A stretch of DNA of 64,000 nucleotides from Streptomyces iakyrus (GTDB lineage Bacteria; Actinomycetota; Actinomycetes; Streptomycetales; Streptomycetaceae): NCBI RefSeq assembly GCF_000717055.1, contig NZ_JNXI01000030.1, positions 62,001 to 126,000 on the forward strand, given 5' to 3'. The position numbers were made by a program, and so were the translations under genes. The notes under the pieces are model-generated. The model made no database searches and was not told the DNA's origin. It was given only the letters and a program-made list of their open reading frames with translations. This document shows, piece by piece, positions 25,089-33,898 of this stretch. How positions within the stretch are numbered: position 1 is the stretch's first letter; each line of letters opens with the position of its first letter.

Positions 25089-25476
25089 TCACCTCTCTGA
25101 CCTGGGGCTTCTTGCAAGGTCGTCTACGTTGACATGCCCTCGCGCCCGTTGGCCAGTCTTTCCGTGATGTTTCCTGTCTGCCCCCGGCGAACTGATGGAT
25201 TACCGCCTTGCAGGGTCCCAGATTTCACTTCACAGTCTCAGGCCTGACTGCATATCAGCAGGACATATGAAGCGGTATTGAGACGGAAAACTATGGTGCC
25301 GTAGACGTGCAGCAGCACCAGCCACTGCGACTGTCGGTCAGATGTGCGGACTCACTGTCTAAATCGATGCGGGTGTTCGAATTTCCTTGCATCCCGGGGT
25401 GAACCCTGCCGTAGCGCGTTGACCATAGCCGTTGACGGCGGCTAAACACTTCGGGTGGGGCGAGAGATGAACAGGC
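25089..25476. other. regulatory gap between divergent operons
   Basis: 388 bases without a supported gene. It divides the minus-strand DUF317 run from the plus-strand sigma/LuxR operon and should hold both promoters. Within it is one of two conserved 54-bp blocks (25231-25284). Confidence 0.55.
25231..25284 (+). promoter_or_regulatory. conserved 54-bp block, copy A
   Basis: Begins CACAGTCTCA, contains CATATC, then exactly ten bases, then ATGAAGC, and ends TGAGAC. The same arrangement occurs at 29758-29811. GTCTCA at one end and TGAGAC at the other form an inverted pair. It lies about 190 bases upstream of the small ORF that opens the sigma/LuxR operon, so it is a candidate promoter or operator of that system. 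Confidence 0.6.
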
Positions 25477-25743
25477 ATGAACGCCATCACAGCCCTGGTG
25501 CAGGGGTTTGAGGAGGCAGCCTTCGTGCGGCACGTGTTGCCGTGGCAGTCTGCCTGCTGCGTCTTACTCATCGTTGGAGTGGTGAAATTCCTTTCGGAGA
25601 GGTCGCGCCGCAAGACCCTGCTGGCCATCACCACGCAGGCGCCGCCCGGCACCGTAGTGACCCAGGAGGGCGGCATGGGGGGCCCGAAAATGTGCATTCA
25701 GGTCGGAGTCGGGGCAGTGCCGCTTCTGGAGCGGGACTCATGA
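25477..25743 (+). CDS. small membrane-associated protein leading the sigma/LuxR operon
   Basis: 88 residues with one hydrophobic segment (SACCVLLIVGVVKFL at about 25-40) followed by a basic SERSRRK. The stop overlaps the sigma factor ATG, so it is translated together with it. A position ahead of an ECF factor suits an anchor or regulator of sigma activity, but no anti-sigma domain is recognisable. Function unknown. Confidence 0.55.
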   Translation: MNAITALVQGFEEAAFVRHVLPWQSACCVLLIVGVVKFLSERSRRKTLLAITTQAPPGTVVTQEGGMGGPKMCIQVGVGAVPLLERDS

Positions 25744-26315
25744 CGCCCCGAATCCCGCCGAGGCACCAGGATGAGATTGCGGCCCTGTACATGCAGTTCC
25801 GCGGTGGCATGGTCAAGTTCGCGGACCGGTTGCTCGGTAGCGATCGTCACATGGCTCACGACCTGGTTCAGGAGACATTCAAGGCCGCTGCCCTGCAGTG
25901 GGGCACCTTGCGTACCCGTACCGAGCGCCTTCAGCGGGCGTGGCTGTACCGAGTGCTGAAGAACAAGGTATTCGACCAGTGGGGAGCAGCCAGACGCTTT
26001 GTAGACAGCGTCAGCGGCCAGGACATGGTGACCGACCTGGATACGCCACGGACGGCGATCTCCAATCTCCTTTTGCAGAAGTGCTGGAAGGTCATCGACA
26101 GCATGCCTTGTGCTCAACGACGGGTGGCACTCATGAAGTGGCAGGGCGAGTGGACCAACCGTGAGATCGGCGCACACTTGGACATCGCTCCGAGCACCGT
26201 ACGGGTCCATCTGAGGAACGCGCGGAACACGCTGGTCGCGGAACTGGGGGACGAGGTCGTCTTCCCATCTGAGTGGAGGGACGACGACGATCCAGGAGAG
26301 GAGGCAGCAGGATGA
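25740..26315 (+). CDS. ECF-type RNA polymerase sigma factor
   Basis: 191 residues. Region 2 is recognisable in LLGSDRHMAHDLVQETFKAAA (DLVQETF matches the family's DhaQDtF-type core), and region 4 is the helix-turn-helix WTNREIGAHLDIAPSTVRVHLRNARNTL. The two regions are joined by a short linker, as in extracytoplasmic-function sigma factors. It sits between a small membrane protein and a very large LuxR-type regulator, all coupled by ATGA overlaps. The tail is acidic. Target promoters are unknown; the conserved blocks flanking the operon are candidates. Confidence 0.85.
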   Translation: MTPRIPPRHQDEIAALYMQFRGGMVKFADRLLGSDRHMAHDLVQETFKAAALQWGTLRTRTERLQRAWLYRVLKNKVFDQWGAARRFVDSVSGQDMVTDLDTPRTAISNLLLQKCWKVIDSMPCAQRRVALMKWQGEWTNREIGAHLDIAPSTVRVHLRNARNTLVAELGDEVVFPSEWRDDDDPGEEAAG

Positions 26316-29300
26316 GGAACGCCCAGGACTGGTCGGACGTGCCCAACCTCCCGTCTCGATCAAGCATGTCCGTCAGGGCTGACGCCCTCCTCAAGCAACT
26401 CGACCGCGTAGTGGATGCGCAGGTTTCGACGCAGAGTGCTACTGAAGGCTTGAATGAGTTTAGGAAGTGGATGGCCGAGGAGAGGCCGTTCCTCCAGGAG
26501 CAATGCGAGCAGTCGGCGCCGTTTTCCGAGGATCAGCTACATGAAGCGGCAGGGCATATGGCGCATGAGCTGCGGCAACCGATGGCCCGGGACGACTTGT
26601 TGCTGGAGCGCCACGAGGAATTTTACGCAATCGACGAAGCATTGGCGGAGCTGGGCAGAACCACCGACGGCGTGCGACGACCGCGGCGCACCGGACTGCT
26701 CGCCTTCACCGGCCCGGCCGGACTGGGCAAGACGGCGCTCATCGCGGAAGTGCGCGCCCAAGCCGCGGCACACGGGTTCACGGTGCTCTCGGGCAAGGGC
26801 GGCGAGAAGGAGCAGGCGTTCGCGTTCCACGTGGTGCGTCAACTGGTGCAGCCCGCCTTGGCAGCGATGGACGAGGCGGAGCGCCGTGCCTTCCTCTGTG
26901 GTTGGTACGACATCGTCGCCGCCGCACTCGGACTCAAGGCACCAGAGCCCGCTCGGGCACCGGACCCGACCGGCGTGCGCGACGGCCTCGACTGGGTCAT
27001 GACACGCCTCACGGTCAGGAACGCGCCCGTCGTCCTGCTCTTGGACGACATGCACTGGGCCGACGTCGAGTCTCTGAACTGGATCGCTTCCTTCGCCCCA
27101 CGAGCCGAAAATCTCCCGCTGCTGATCGTCTTCGCCTACCGGCCGGACGAACTGCCGGCCGAGGCCACCACTTTCCGCGCGCTCATGGAGCGTCACAGGA
27201 ACCGTCCCTACGCCCTGAAACCACTCACGCCGTCCGGCGTGGCACGAATCATCAGGGAGAAGGTGAGCGAGGGAGCCGCAGACGTGTTCTGCAAGGAATG
27301 CTGGATGGTGACCGGAGGGAGCCCGTACGAGGTCGTTGAACTCGCCATTCGGCTCGGCGAACGTCAAGTAGCAGGCATGCACGATGAGTTGCCCGTGGTG
27401 CGGGAACTAGCCTCGGCAATCAGGGGCCGCGGGCTGATCGAGCGACTGCAAGGGCTCGGTGCGGCGACTGTCCGCTTCGCGTGGGCCGCCGCCGTTCTGG
27501 GCACCCCCATCTCGCCGGATCTCGCGGCTACCCTCGCGGTTATCAATAGCGAGGAGGCTGCCGATGCCATCGGGGCACTGCGCGCCGCACGAATCCTGGC
27601 AGACACCCCCGGACAGGGCGGTGGCCTGGAGTTCGTACATCCGCTGATCGCCTCGACGATCTACCGGGCCATTCCCACGGCCTTGCGAGTCGCTATGCAC
27701 AATTTCGCGGCTGAAGCCGCCCTCGCTACGGGGTTCGGTCCCACCGCCGCTGCCCAGCATCTGCTGGAGGTGCCCTGCGAGGGCAGGCCCGAAGTAGTCG
27801 AATGTCTGCGGGATGCCGCGCGGGAGTACCTTCGCGCGGGGGCGCCGGAGGCCGCTCGCCGAGTCCTGAGCCGGGCGCTGCTGGAGCCGCCCCTCCCGGA
27901 GAACCGTGCGGCGATCCTCCACGAACTGGCCTGCTCGACCTCCCTGATCGATCCCAGGGCCACAGTCAGTCATCTCCGGGCAGCTCTGTCAGAACCCGGA
28001 GTTGACCCCGATCTGAGGGCCTCCATTGTCCATCGGCTGACGCAGGCGCTGGCCCACACCGACCAGGTAGCCGAGGCGGCGGCGCTGGCCGCCGACGAGG
28101 CACGACAGGCGACCAACCCACGCATCCGGCTGCGTATGCAGGCCGATCACTTCGTATGGAGCGCGCTCCGCATCGACGAGCCCGACTCGCCCGCCCGCTC
28201 ACGCCGGCTGGCGCGGCTGGCCGAGCGCCTGACCGGCCGCGGCCTGGAGGAGCGGTACATCCTGGGCCTGCGAGCCTGGGACGCCATGATGCGTGGCGAG
28301 CCACGGCAATCCGTCCTCTCGTATGCGGAGGATTCCCTGCGCGGCGGACTGAGCTGGACTGATGAGAATTGGGGCTTCGAGGTACCCGTTTCCGTCGCCC
28401 TCGTCTTCATGTATTGCGACCAGCCACGACGGGCCGAGGAGCTGTTCGCCGAGGGGATGGCCGAGTGCGAGGCCAAAGGCTGGCGCGGCTCCCACCTGGC
28501 TGTCGGACAGACCCTCTTGGCCTACATCCTCTACCGTCGCGGCTGTCTTACCGAAGCAGAGGCACTGGTACGGGAGGGCCTACGCACTGCAGACCGGGTG
28601 GAAGGCGCGGTGCCCGCCCAGTGGTTCGCCATCGGCATCCTCATCCAGACCCTTGTCGCCCTCGGGCGGACGGCGAACGCGCGTGAGCTCGCCAATTCCT
28701 ACCACTACGGCGAGGTGGTTCCGAATGCCGTCATCTACCCGGAGCCCCGCACGGTGTACGCCGAACTGCTCCTGGCCGAGGGGCGGCTGTCCGAGGCAGA
28801 GTGCCTCCTGTCCGACGTCGGGGACTGGCTGGAGTCCCGGAACTGGCGCAACCCGGCCTGGTGCCCCTGGCAGTTGCACCTGGCGTCCGCTCTCGCCTCC
28901 ACCGCTCCCGACCGGGCGGTCCGCCTCGCCCGGGAGGCCGTCCAACGGGCCCGGCACTTCGGTGCGGCCTCCGCGATCGGCCAGGCACTCCACACCGAGG
29001 CCGAAGTGACCGGCGGACGGGCAGCACTCGACCTGTACGCCGAGGCCGTCGACCACCTGGAACGGTCTCCTGCCTCGTACGAGCTTGCCCGGGCCCTGGT
29101 CGGATACGGCGCCGCCCTGTACCGGAACGGCCAGCCACAAGAAGCCGCAGACCGCCTCTACCAGGGCCTGGAAGCAGCTGTCCACTGTGGCGCCGAGGCA
29201 CTGGCCGACCACGCCAGAGAGGAACTCTCGGCAGCCGGACTGCGGCCGCTGCGCCACGTGCAGAGTGACACACTCACCGCTCATGAACGACGCGTTGCCG

Positions 29301-29455
29301 AAATGACGGCCCAAGGCCACCCAGCAGCGGTGGTCGCAAAGCAACTGCGCATCACCGAACAGGGTGTGAAGCGACTCCTCTCCTCTGTCTACCGCAAGAT
29401 CGGCACCGACAACACCGGTCTCGCCACAGACCTAAATACACTCTCCCGCTTGTAA
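26312..29455 (+). CDS. large ATP-binding LuxR-family (LAL) regulator
   Basis: 1047 residues. Residues 133-142 are a Walker A P-loop (GPAGLGKTAL), followed by a Walker B VVLLLDDMHWAD, then a long helical repeat region like tetratricopeptide repeats, and a C-terminal LuxR helix-turn-helix (about 985-1045: LTAHERRVAEMTAQGHPAAVVAKQLRITEQGVKRLL). This is the layout of large ATP-binding regulators of the LuxR family that activate secondary-metabolite operons. An extra 130-residue N-terminal part precedes the ATPase. ATG overlaps the sigma stop. It is followed by operator-like sites. Confidence 0.9.
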   Translation: MRNAQDWSDVPNLPSRSSMSVRADALLKQLDRVVDAQVSTQSATEGLNEFRKWMAEERPFLQEQCEQSAPFSEDQLHEAAGHMAHELRQPMARDDLLLERHEEFYAIDEALAELGRTTDGVRRPRRTGLLAFTGPAGLGKTALIAEVRAQAAAHGFTVLSGKGGEKEQAFAFHVVRQLVQPALAAMDEAERRAFLCGWYDIVAAALGLKAPEPARAPDPTGVRDGLDWVMTRLTVRNAPVVLLLDDMHWADVESLNWIASFAPRAENLPLLIVFAYRPDELPAEATTFRALMERHRNRPYALKPLTPSGVARIIREKVSEGAADVFCKECWMVTGGSPYEVVELAIRLGERQVAGMHDELPVVRELASAIRGRGLIERLQGLGAATVRFAWAAAVLGTPISPDLAATLAVINSEEAADAIGALRAARILADTPGQGGGLEFVHPLIASTIYRAIPTALRVAMHNFAAEAALATGFGPTAAAQHLLEVPCEGRPEVVECLRDAAREYLRAGAPEAARRVLSRALLEPPLPENRAAILHELACSTSLIDPRATVSHLRAALSEPGVDPDLRASIVHRLTQALAHTDQVAEAAALAADEARQATNPRIRLRMQADHFVWSALRIDEPDSPARSRRLARLAERLTGRGLEERYILGLRAWDAMMRGEPRQSVLSYAEDSLRGGLSWTDENWGFEVPVSVALVFMYCDQPRRAEELFAEGMAECEAKGWRGSHLAVGQTLLAYILYRRGCLTEAEALVREGLRTADRVEGAVPAQWFAIGILIQTLVALGRTANARELANSYHYGEVVPNAVIYPEPRTVYAELLLAEGRLSEAECLLSDVGDWLESRNWRNPAWCPWQLHLASALASTAPDRAVRLAREAVQRARHFGAASAIGQALHTEAEVTGGRAALDLYAEAVDHLERSPASYELARALVGYGAALYRNGQPQEAADRLYQGLEAAVHCGAEALADHAREELSAAGLRPLRHVQSDTLTAHERRVAEMTAQGHPAAVVAKQLRITEQGVKRLLSSVYRKIGTDNTGLATDLNTLSRL

Positions 29456-29601
29456 CGATGCCGCGCAGCGCCCGTCGGCCCAACGGTCAGGCCCGAAAAC
29501 GGGCGCCGCGCGACTCGTGTCCGTAGTCCGAGCCGGGCGTCCAATCACCCGGCAATTCACTCTGCTTGCGGACTCAACGAACGAGGCGGACCAGGAGTGA
29601 G

Positions 29602-29617
29602 GAAACAGTACTGTTTC
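29602..29617. promoter_or_regulatory. 16-bp perfect palindrome, operator candidate
   Basis: GAAACAGTACTGTTTC is a perfect inverted repeat. It lies 147 bases after the LuxR gene. A related CTGAGACAGTACTCAG (29641-29656) and a TGAGACTGT (29668-29676) follow closely, so the 29.6 kb region carries a cluster of similar sites. Confidence 0.55.
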
Positions 29618-29757
29618 GCCGCTTAGGAAATGACACAAAGCTGAGACAGTACTCAGACGCCACGGCGTGAGACTGTCCCAAAATGTGCAGGCCATCGCGT
29701 CGCTGCATGACACGGAAGTTGAGAACACACCTCGGTGCGGGATCTCAAATTCGGCTG

Positions 29758-29811
29758 CACAGTCTCATTGCCCCGCTTCATATCGGCTGCACTTATGAAG
29801 CAGTCGTGAGA
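29758..29811 (+). promoter_or_regulatory. conserved 54-bp block, copy B
   Basis: Same pattern as 25231-25284: CACAGTCTCA, CATATC, ten bases, ATGAAGC, TGAGA. One extra base precedes CATATC. It lies 83 bases upstream of the GTG start at 29894, fitting a shared regulatory element for the sigma/LuxR operon and this gene. Confidence 0.6.
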
Positions 29812-29893
29812 TTTCGCAGGTCCGCGACCCGCTCATTGGGCGTCGTCTCGGTTCGCCGTTCTGAGGGCTCCCAAGCCTCGTAAGCTCGGCGAC

Positions 29894-30403
29894 GTGACTC
29901 CTGAGATCGATCCCCACGATCCCCGCTGGACGCTGCTTCCCGCGACCCTCACTATCACCGTGCCCCACTCCACCGACCTGGCGGAGCTCGGGCACCGGCT
30001 CGTCAACGCGGTGTGCACGGCTTCGACGACTGAGGACGAGCTCGGTCCGGCCCGGCCACTGACCCTCTCCTTGTGGCAGTTGGAGCTCCAGACCGCCATC
30101 GTGGCCCAGGTCATGGCGCGGGCCGAGCGCGCCCGCCGACTTGACGTCATGGACGGCCGAGAGATCGTCCGCTACGGCATGGCCCTGTGCGCGCTGAGGC
30201 TCGACGAGCCTGAGGGCTGGGCCGGCTTGGACACGCTGGCGCGCGTCAAGCGCGCCGTGGACATCGCTCTCGGGCAGCCCGACGACCCACTGCTCCAGGC
30301 TGTGGTCATGCCGATCTCCGAGCGGGAGTTGCGGGAGACTCTGACTGAGGAGATCGCCCTCTTCGAACCAGCCACGCGATCGGACCCTGTCGATTACCGC
30401 TGA
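29894..30403 (+). CDS. hypothetical protein, probable target of the sigma/LuxR system
   Basis: 169 residues from a GTG at 29894. Mostly helical, with TITVPHSTDLAELGHRLVNAV near the start and no membrane part or signal peptide. It has the conserved block B in its upstream region, shared with the sigma/LuxR operon. No family recognised. Confidence 0.6.
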   Translation: MTPEIDPHDPRWTLLPATLTITVPHSTDLAELGHRLVNAVCTASTTEDELGPARPLTLSLWQLELQTAIVAQVMARAERARRLDVMDGREIVRYGMALCALRLDEPEGWAGLDTLARVKRAVDIALGQPDDPLLQAVVMPISERELRETLTEEIALFEPATRSDPVDYR

Positions 30404-30736
30404 CCCACGGTGATTCGGTGGCCAAATCTCAGTACCGGTGGCCAATCAGCCACCAACCTGAAAGGGGCCGGTCAGCCTGTTCACTCTTTCGAGTGCGTCA
30501 GACGTGATGCAGCCTTCCCCATGGACAGTCTCCTAGCAGCGCGTCTAGTCAGCCACGGGGAGCAATGATGACCAGCCCAGACGTCACGCTCAGCCTCCGA
30601 TGCCGCGATGGTGCAGCGCACGAAGATCGATGGACGAGAGTTTCAGCCGATCCCACGCACCCTGCCCCGTGATCGCACTGCACGTGCGACCCCGAAACGT
30701 GCGCGCACGGGAAGACCAGCCCCTAGACTGCGCGCT
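30404..30736. other. gap without a supported gene
   Basis: Short open frames exist but are not convincing: no ribosome site fits a coherent protein until ATG 30737. I see no repeat or terminator. Confidence 0.4.
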
Positions 30737-31390
30737 ATGTCCGATGCCGCAGAAGCCACGCCTCACGTCCGTGGGTCGTACGCGCGCGCGACATCTATCA
30801 AGCCTCTCGCTGATGTCGATCTGCTAGTTCAGTTGGGGCCCATCCCGGGGGCGAGCCCTCGGGCCACGTTGCGGAACTTGCAGCTCGCCGCAATTCAGCT
30901 GCATGGCAAGCTCATCCGCCACGGGATCGTGGAGTTCCCAGCTGGGTCAGGAAAGTCCCAATCGCTGGGCGCGCTGCTGCGCAGGGCCCTGGTCCTCAGG
31001 GACGCGAAGGCGATTCTTGACGAGGCGCAGGATCAGCGGGCAACTGCTGATCTCGCCCAGCGTCTTCTCTCTTCCGCCGAGAAGGACACTCGGCTTCCGT
31101 CGATCACAACGCCAGTGAGTCGTTCGACGACGATCTGGGGAGCCGGCCCCGTGCCAGCTCCCGACGAGTTGGCGGCGGCCAACGAGGCCGTCTCGCTGTT
31201 TTGGCTCGTCGCAGTAAACCTGCTCTCCGAGCATCTTGCCTCAGGCCGCTATGAGTTGGGTTCTCACGCACCACCACATGAGTCCTCACCATGCGGGGTG
31301 ATCGGCCTATCTGCGCCTCGGGTACCGCGGGCACCGGGAGGACTGGCTGATCTGCCGGTTCTTTCCCACATGTGCGTGCTTGCCGCCTGA
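30737..31390 (+). pseudogene. nucleotidyltransferase-like remnant
   Basis: The ATG at 30737 opens a 217-residue frame. Residues 14-32 read VRGSYARATSIKPLADVDL, closely like the GSxxxGT...DVD nucleotide-binding motif of nucleotidyltransferases such as SMODS/CD-NTase enzymes. The expected GT is AT. After about residue 75 the protein loses resemblance and the C-terminus looks unrelated, so this may be a chimera or decayed gene. Earlier in-frame starts (30608) only add Arg-rich residues. Confidence 0.45.
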
Positions 31391-31439
31391 GCTGTTCGGC
31401 TACGGGCGCCTGACGCCCGTAGTTTCGAGAGGTACACCA

Positions 31440-31631
31440 GTGGACGGCCTCACCTTGTTGGTGTTGGCGGTGGTTGGGCTCATCACTCTTGTGCTCGTGA
31501 TGGGCGAAAGACTGGCCAGCGACGTCGAGCGGTTTTTCACTACGTGGATCGGCGTCTTCCAGCGACTCCGTGGTCTTCTTCGGAGGCGGCCCCCTCCGAG
31601 TGGCCACAACAGCGAGGACGGTGATCGCTGA
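31440..31631 (+). CDS. small single-pass membrane protein
   Basis: 63 residues from GTG 31440 with GAGAGG upstream. One membrane segment LTLLVLAVVGLITLVLVMG at about residues 4-22 followed by an amphipathic, basic tail. No family recognised. It lies beside remnants and could be a leftover or a real small gene. Confidence 0.5.
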   Translation: MDGLTLLVLAVVGLITLVLVMGERLASDVERFFTTWIGVFQRLRGLLRRRPPPSGHNSEDGDR

Positions 31632-31687
31632 GCGACACAGGGGACCACCACCGGCCTGTAGCAAGCAGACCGTCCAGCCCACACCGA

Positions 31688-31998
31688 TGAACTCCTACCC
31701 TCAAGGTTGCCCAAGCCAGCTGCCTCGTCGTCGGCATCGGATCCGGCAGGGGCGAGTGGCGCCTGCCTCGGTGCAGTTCGTGGTCGACCGTGAGGAAGAG
31801 GTCATCGTCAGGCCGTACGGACGCCCCGACCAGGACGGTGCAGTGCCCGTACGCGCCGAGGGCCTTGCTGCCGGCCGCCAGCTGCGCCCACCCCTCGCGG
31901 AGTCTTCTGAGTCCAACGTCGCCGCCCTTGGCCTCGATCAGCCAGTACAGCTCCTCCGTCTCGTGGAGGACCCACAGGTCGGGCAGCTTCTTTAAGAA
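31688..31998 (-). pseudogene. PD-(D/E)XK nuclease-like remnant
   Basis: On the minus strand the frame reads LPDLWVLHETEELYWLIEAK, then a helical stretch and VLVGASVRPDDDLFLTVDHEL. The PD...EAK pattern matches a PD-(D/E)XK nuclease core. No start codon or N-terminus is present and an in-frame stop lies a few codons upstream, so it is a fragment. It lies beside the nucleotidyltransferase-like fragment, which suggests a decayed defence locus. Confidence 0.4.
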
Positions 31999-32566
31999 TG
32001 CCGCCGGCTACCGGCTGGGCATGAAGATGACCGAGTGGGCCTGCCGATCGCTGCTGGGCCTTCTGCGGAGATCGAGGTCGACACTGCCCAGGACCGCGGG
32101 GCCTGGCGACTCGCAGTCAGACCGTACCGGGTGAACAGGTTCTCCAGCCCGGCACGCCGCTCGACGTACGACTCGCGCGGTCGGCGGGGACGGGCACGGT
32201 GCGCAGCTGCGCGGTGGGAGCCGGGATGCCGGGGTGTCACGGGGTGTGCGCCGAGGTAGGCGTACAGCGGGGAGACGCGGGCGACGCGAGCGCAGTGCCA
32301 GGAAGGCGAGCATCTGGGCGCGGGCGGCACCGATGAGCGCGTCGTCGCTGTCGCCGAGGCGATCGCGCGCTGCGCTCGGTGCCGTGCGCGTAGACCGGAT
32401 TCCAGGTCAGGCGCCGACTCTTGGCCCCCGGCAATCGCCATCGCCCGGCGCACCCCAGGACTGCGCGCCGAGGACCAGCCGCGCTGCGGCGGCGCCGGAA
32501 GCCGGCGGCGGCCTTCGGTGAGGGAGCGGTACCGGCCGCCGCGGTGGCCAGTCCGCCCGCAGGTCC
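31999..32566. other. gap with no supported gene
   Basis: All open frames in this stretch are Arg- or Pro-rich shadows without motifs or ribosome sites. I see no regular repeat. It is probably decayed sequence between the nuclease-like fragment and the recombinase-like remnant. Confidence 0.4.
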
Positions 32567-33600
32567 TTGCAGGATCTGCTGCGGATCGTGCGCGCCCTGC
32601 CTGACCAGGGCCGGCTCGACGGGCGGCTGACGGACTACCTCGGGCAACGTGGTCACGGCGTCAATGCTCAGCAGGCCGGACGCCCCGGGTATTCCGACCG
32701 CGAGTTCCAGGCGGTCATGGCCGCCGCCCGCTCGGACGTGGTCGCAATCCGCGACCGGCTCGCAGGGGGCGAGCGGCTGCTGGAGCAGTTCCTCACCGAG
32801 CCCGAGACTTGGCCGCCGCCGAGCGAGATCAAGGGGCGCGGCTGGAGATGATGGCGCGCACCGGCCGGGTCCAGGTGGACTATCGAGGACTGCCGGTGGG
32901 CGGCTTCCCGTTGGCCTGCTACGCCCTGGCGAGGCAGCTGTTCGTGGTCGACCAGGACCTCGCCCCGCTGCTGTGGTACGCGGCTGGCCTGAGCGGCCGC
33001 AACCCGGAGACCTTGAAGGAACTGCCCGCCACGCACCGGGTGGTGGAGAAACGGGCGGTGGCGGTGATGACGCTGACCAAGCGGCGCCGGGGCAAGGCCA
33101 ACTCCCGCAGCACGATGCACTGGAGCGTCGATCCGGATCCGGCCCCGGCAGCTGAAGGCGATGGGGAGTTTCTACCTGATGCTGCACCGGATGATGGCCC
33201 GCAGCCGGGCGTTCTCGGGCACCTCCTCGGTGTGGTCGATCTGGGCAGGCAACGGCCGCAGCGCCGTCCGGCATGCCGCCACCGGCGGACACACCGGCCT
33301 GTTCGACGCCGAGCTGGCCCGCAAGCTCAAGCTCGGCGCGTGGGCGCAGCGCCACGGCTTGGTCGCCGACGACGGGGCACCGCTGGAGATGATGCTGACC
33401 CGCATGAAGAAGACGGTCGAGGCCCGCACGGCCAAGCGCGTGGGCGGGCATCTGCCGTCCGCACGGCTGACCAACACCGCGCAGACCTCCTACGCGCCCT
33501 ACCTGCGGGCGGATCCGTTCATCACCGAGTGGGCCGCCGAGGTGCTCACAGAGGCGATCACTGATGCCGAACGGCACGCCCGCGAGGTCGTCGTCCGGCT
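32567..33600 (+). pseudogene. large integrase/recombinase-like gene broken by two frameshifts
   Basis: Three consecutive frames each give coherent protein: MQDLLRIVRALPDQGRLDGR to about 32845; then VDYRGLPVGGFPLACYALAR through WYAAGLSGRNPETLKELP to about 33145; then MGSFYLMLHRMMARSRAFSG through VGGHLPSARLTNTAQTSYAP to about 33600. AGLSGRNPETLKELP recalls the first catalytic Arg box of tyrosine recombinases. The whole would be about 340 residues. Two separate frameshifts imply an inactive gene. The family call is tentative. Confidence 0.45.
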
Positions 33601-33777
33601 GGGAGGGGCCGATGCGGGCGGTGCGCCAGCACACCGCCATCACCGCCGCCCTGCCCCACCTGGCCGCCGAAGGACACGCGGCCGTCCTGCTCGCGCGCCC
33701 CGGGGCCACCGGGTGCGGGAGCACCGGAGCGCTCCTAGCCTGAGGGAAACCGCAGCTCACAAGGGAGGGCGGCCGTC

Positions 33778-33870
33778 ATGCCTCTCTGGAAGGGCCACAT
33801 CAGCTTCGGTCTCGTGTCCGTGCCCGTGCCCGTGCCCGTCAGCCTGGTCCCGCCGAACCGAAGCACTACC
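33778..33870 (+). pseudogene. N-terminal fragment of a Ku DNA-repair protein gene
   Basis: ATG 33778 with AAGGGAGGGCGG upstream begins MPLWKGHISFGLVSVPV, matching the start of bacterial Ku (W.G.isFGLV.vPV). After about 20 residues it changes to a PVPVPV repeat and unrelated sequence, so only the first few strands survive. Full Ku is about 300 residues. It joins abruptly to the convergent hydrolase gene. Confidence 0.6.
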
Positions 33871-33898
33871 AGCAACAACAACTACCAACAGGTGGGCG

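Noticed and set aside
33817..33840. Short GTGCCC repeat at the Ku fragment
   Set aside because: Only about four units of six bases; a minor slippage repeat without known role.
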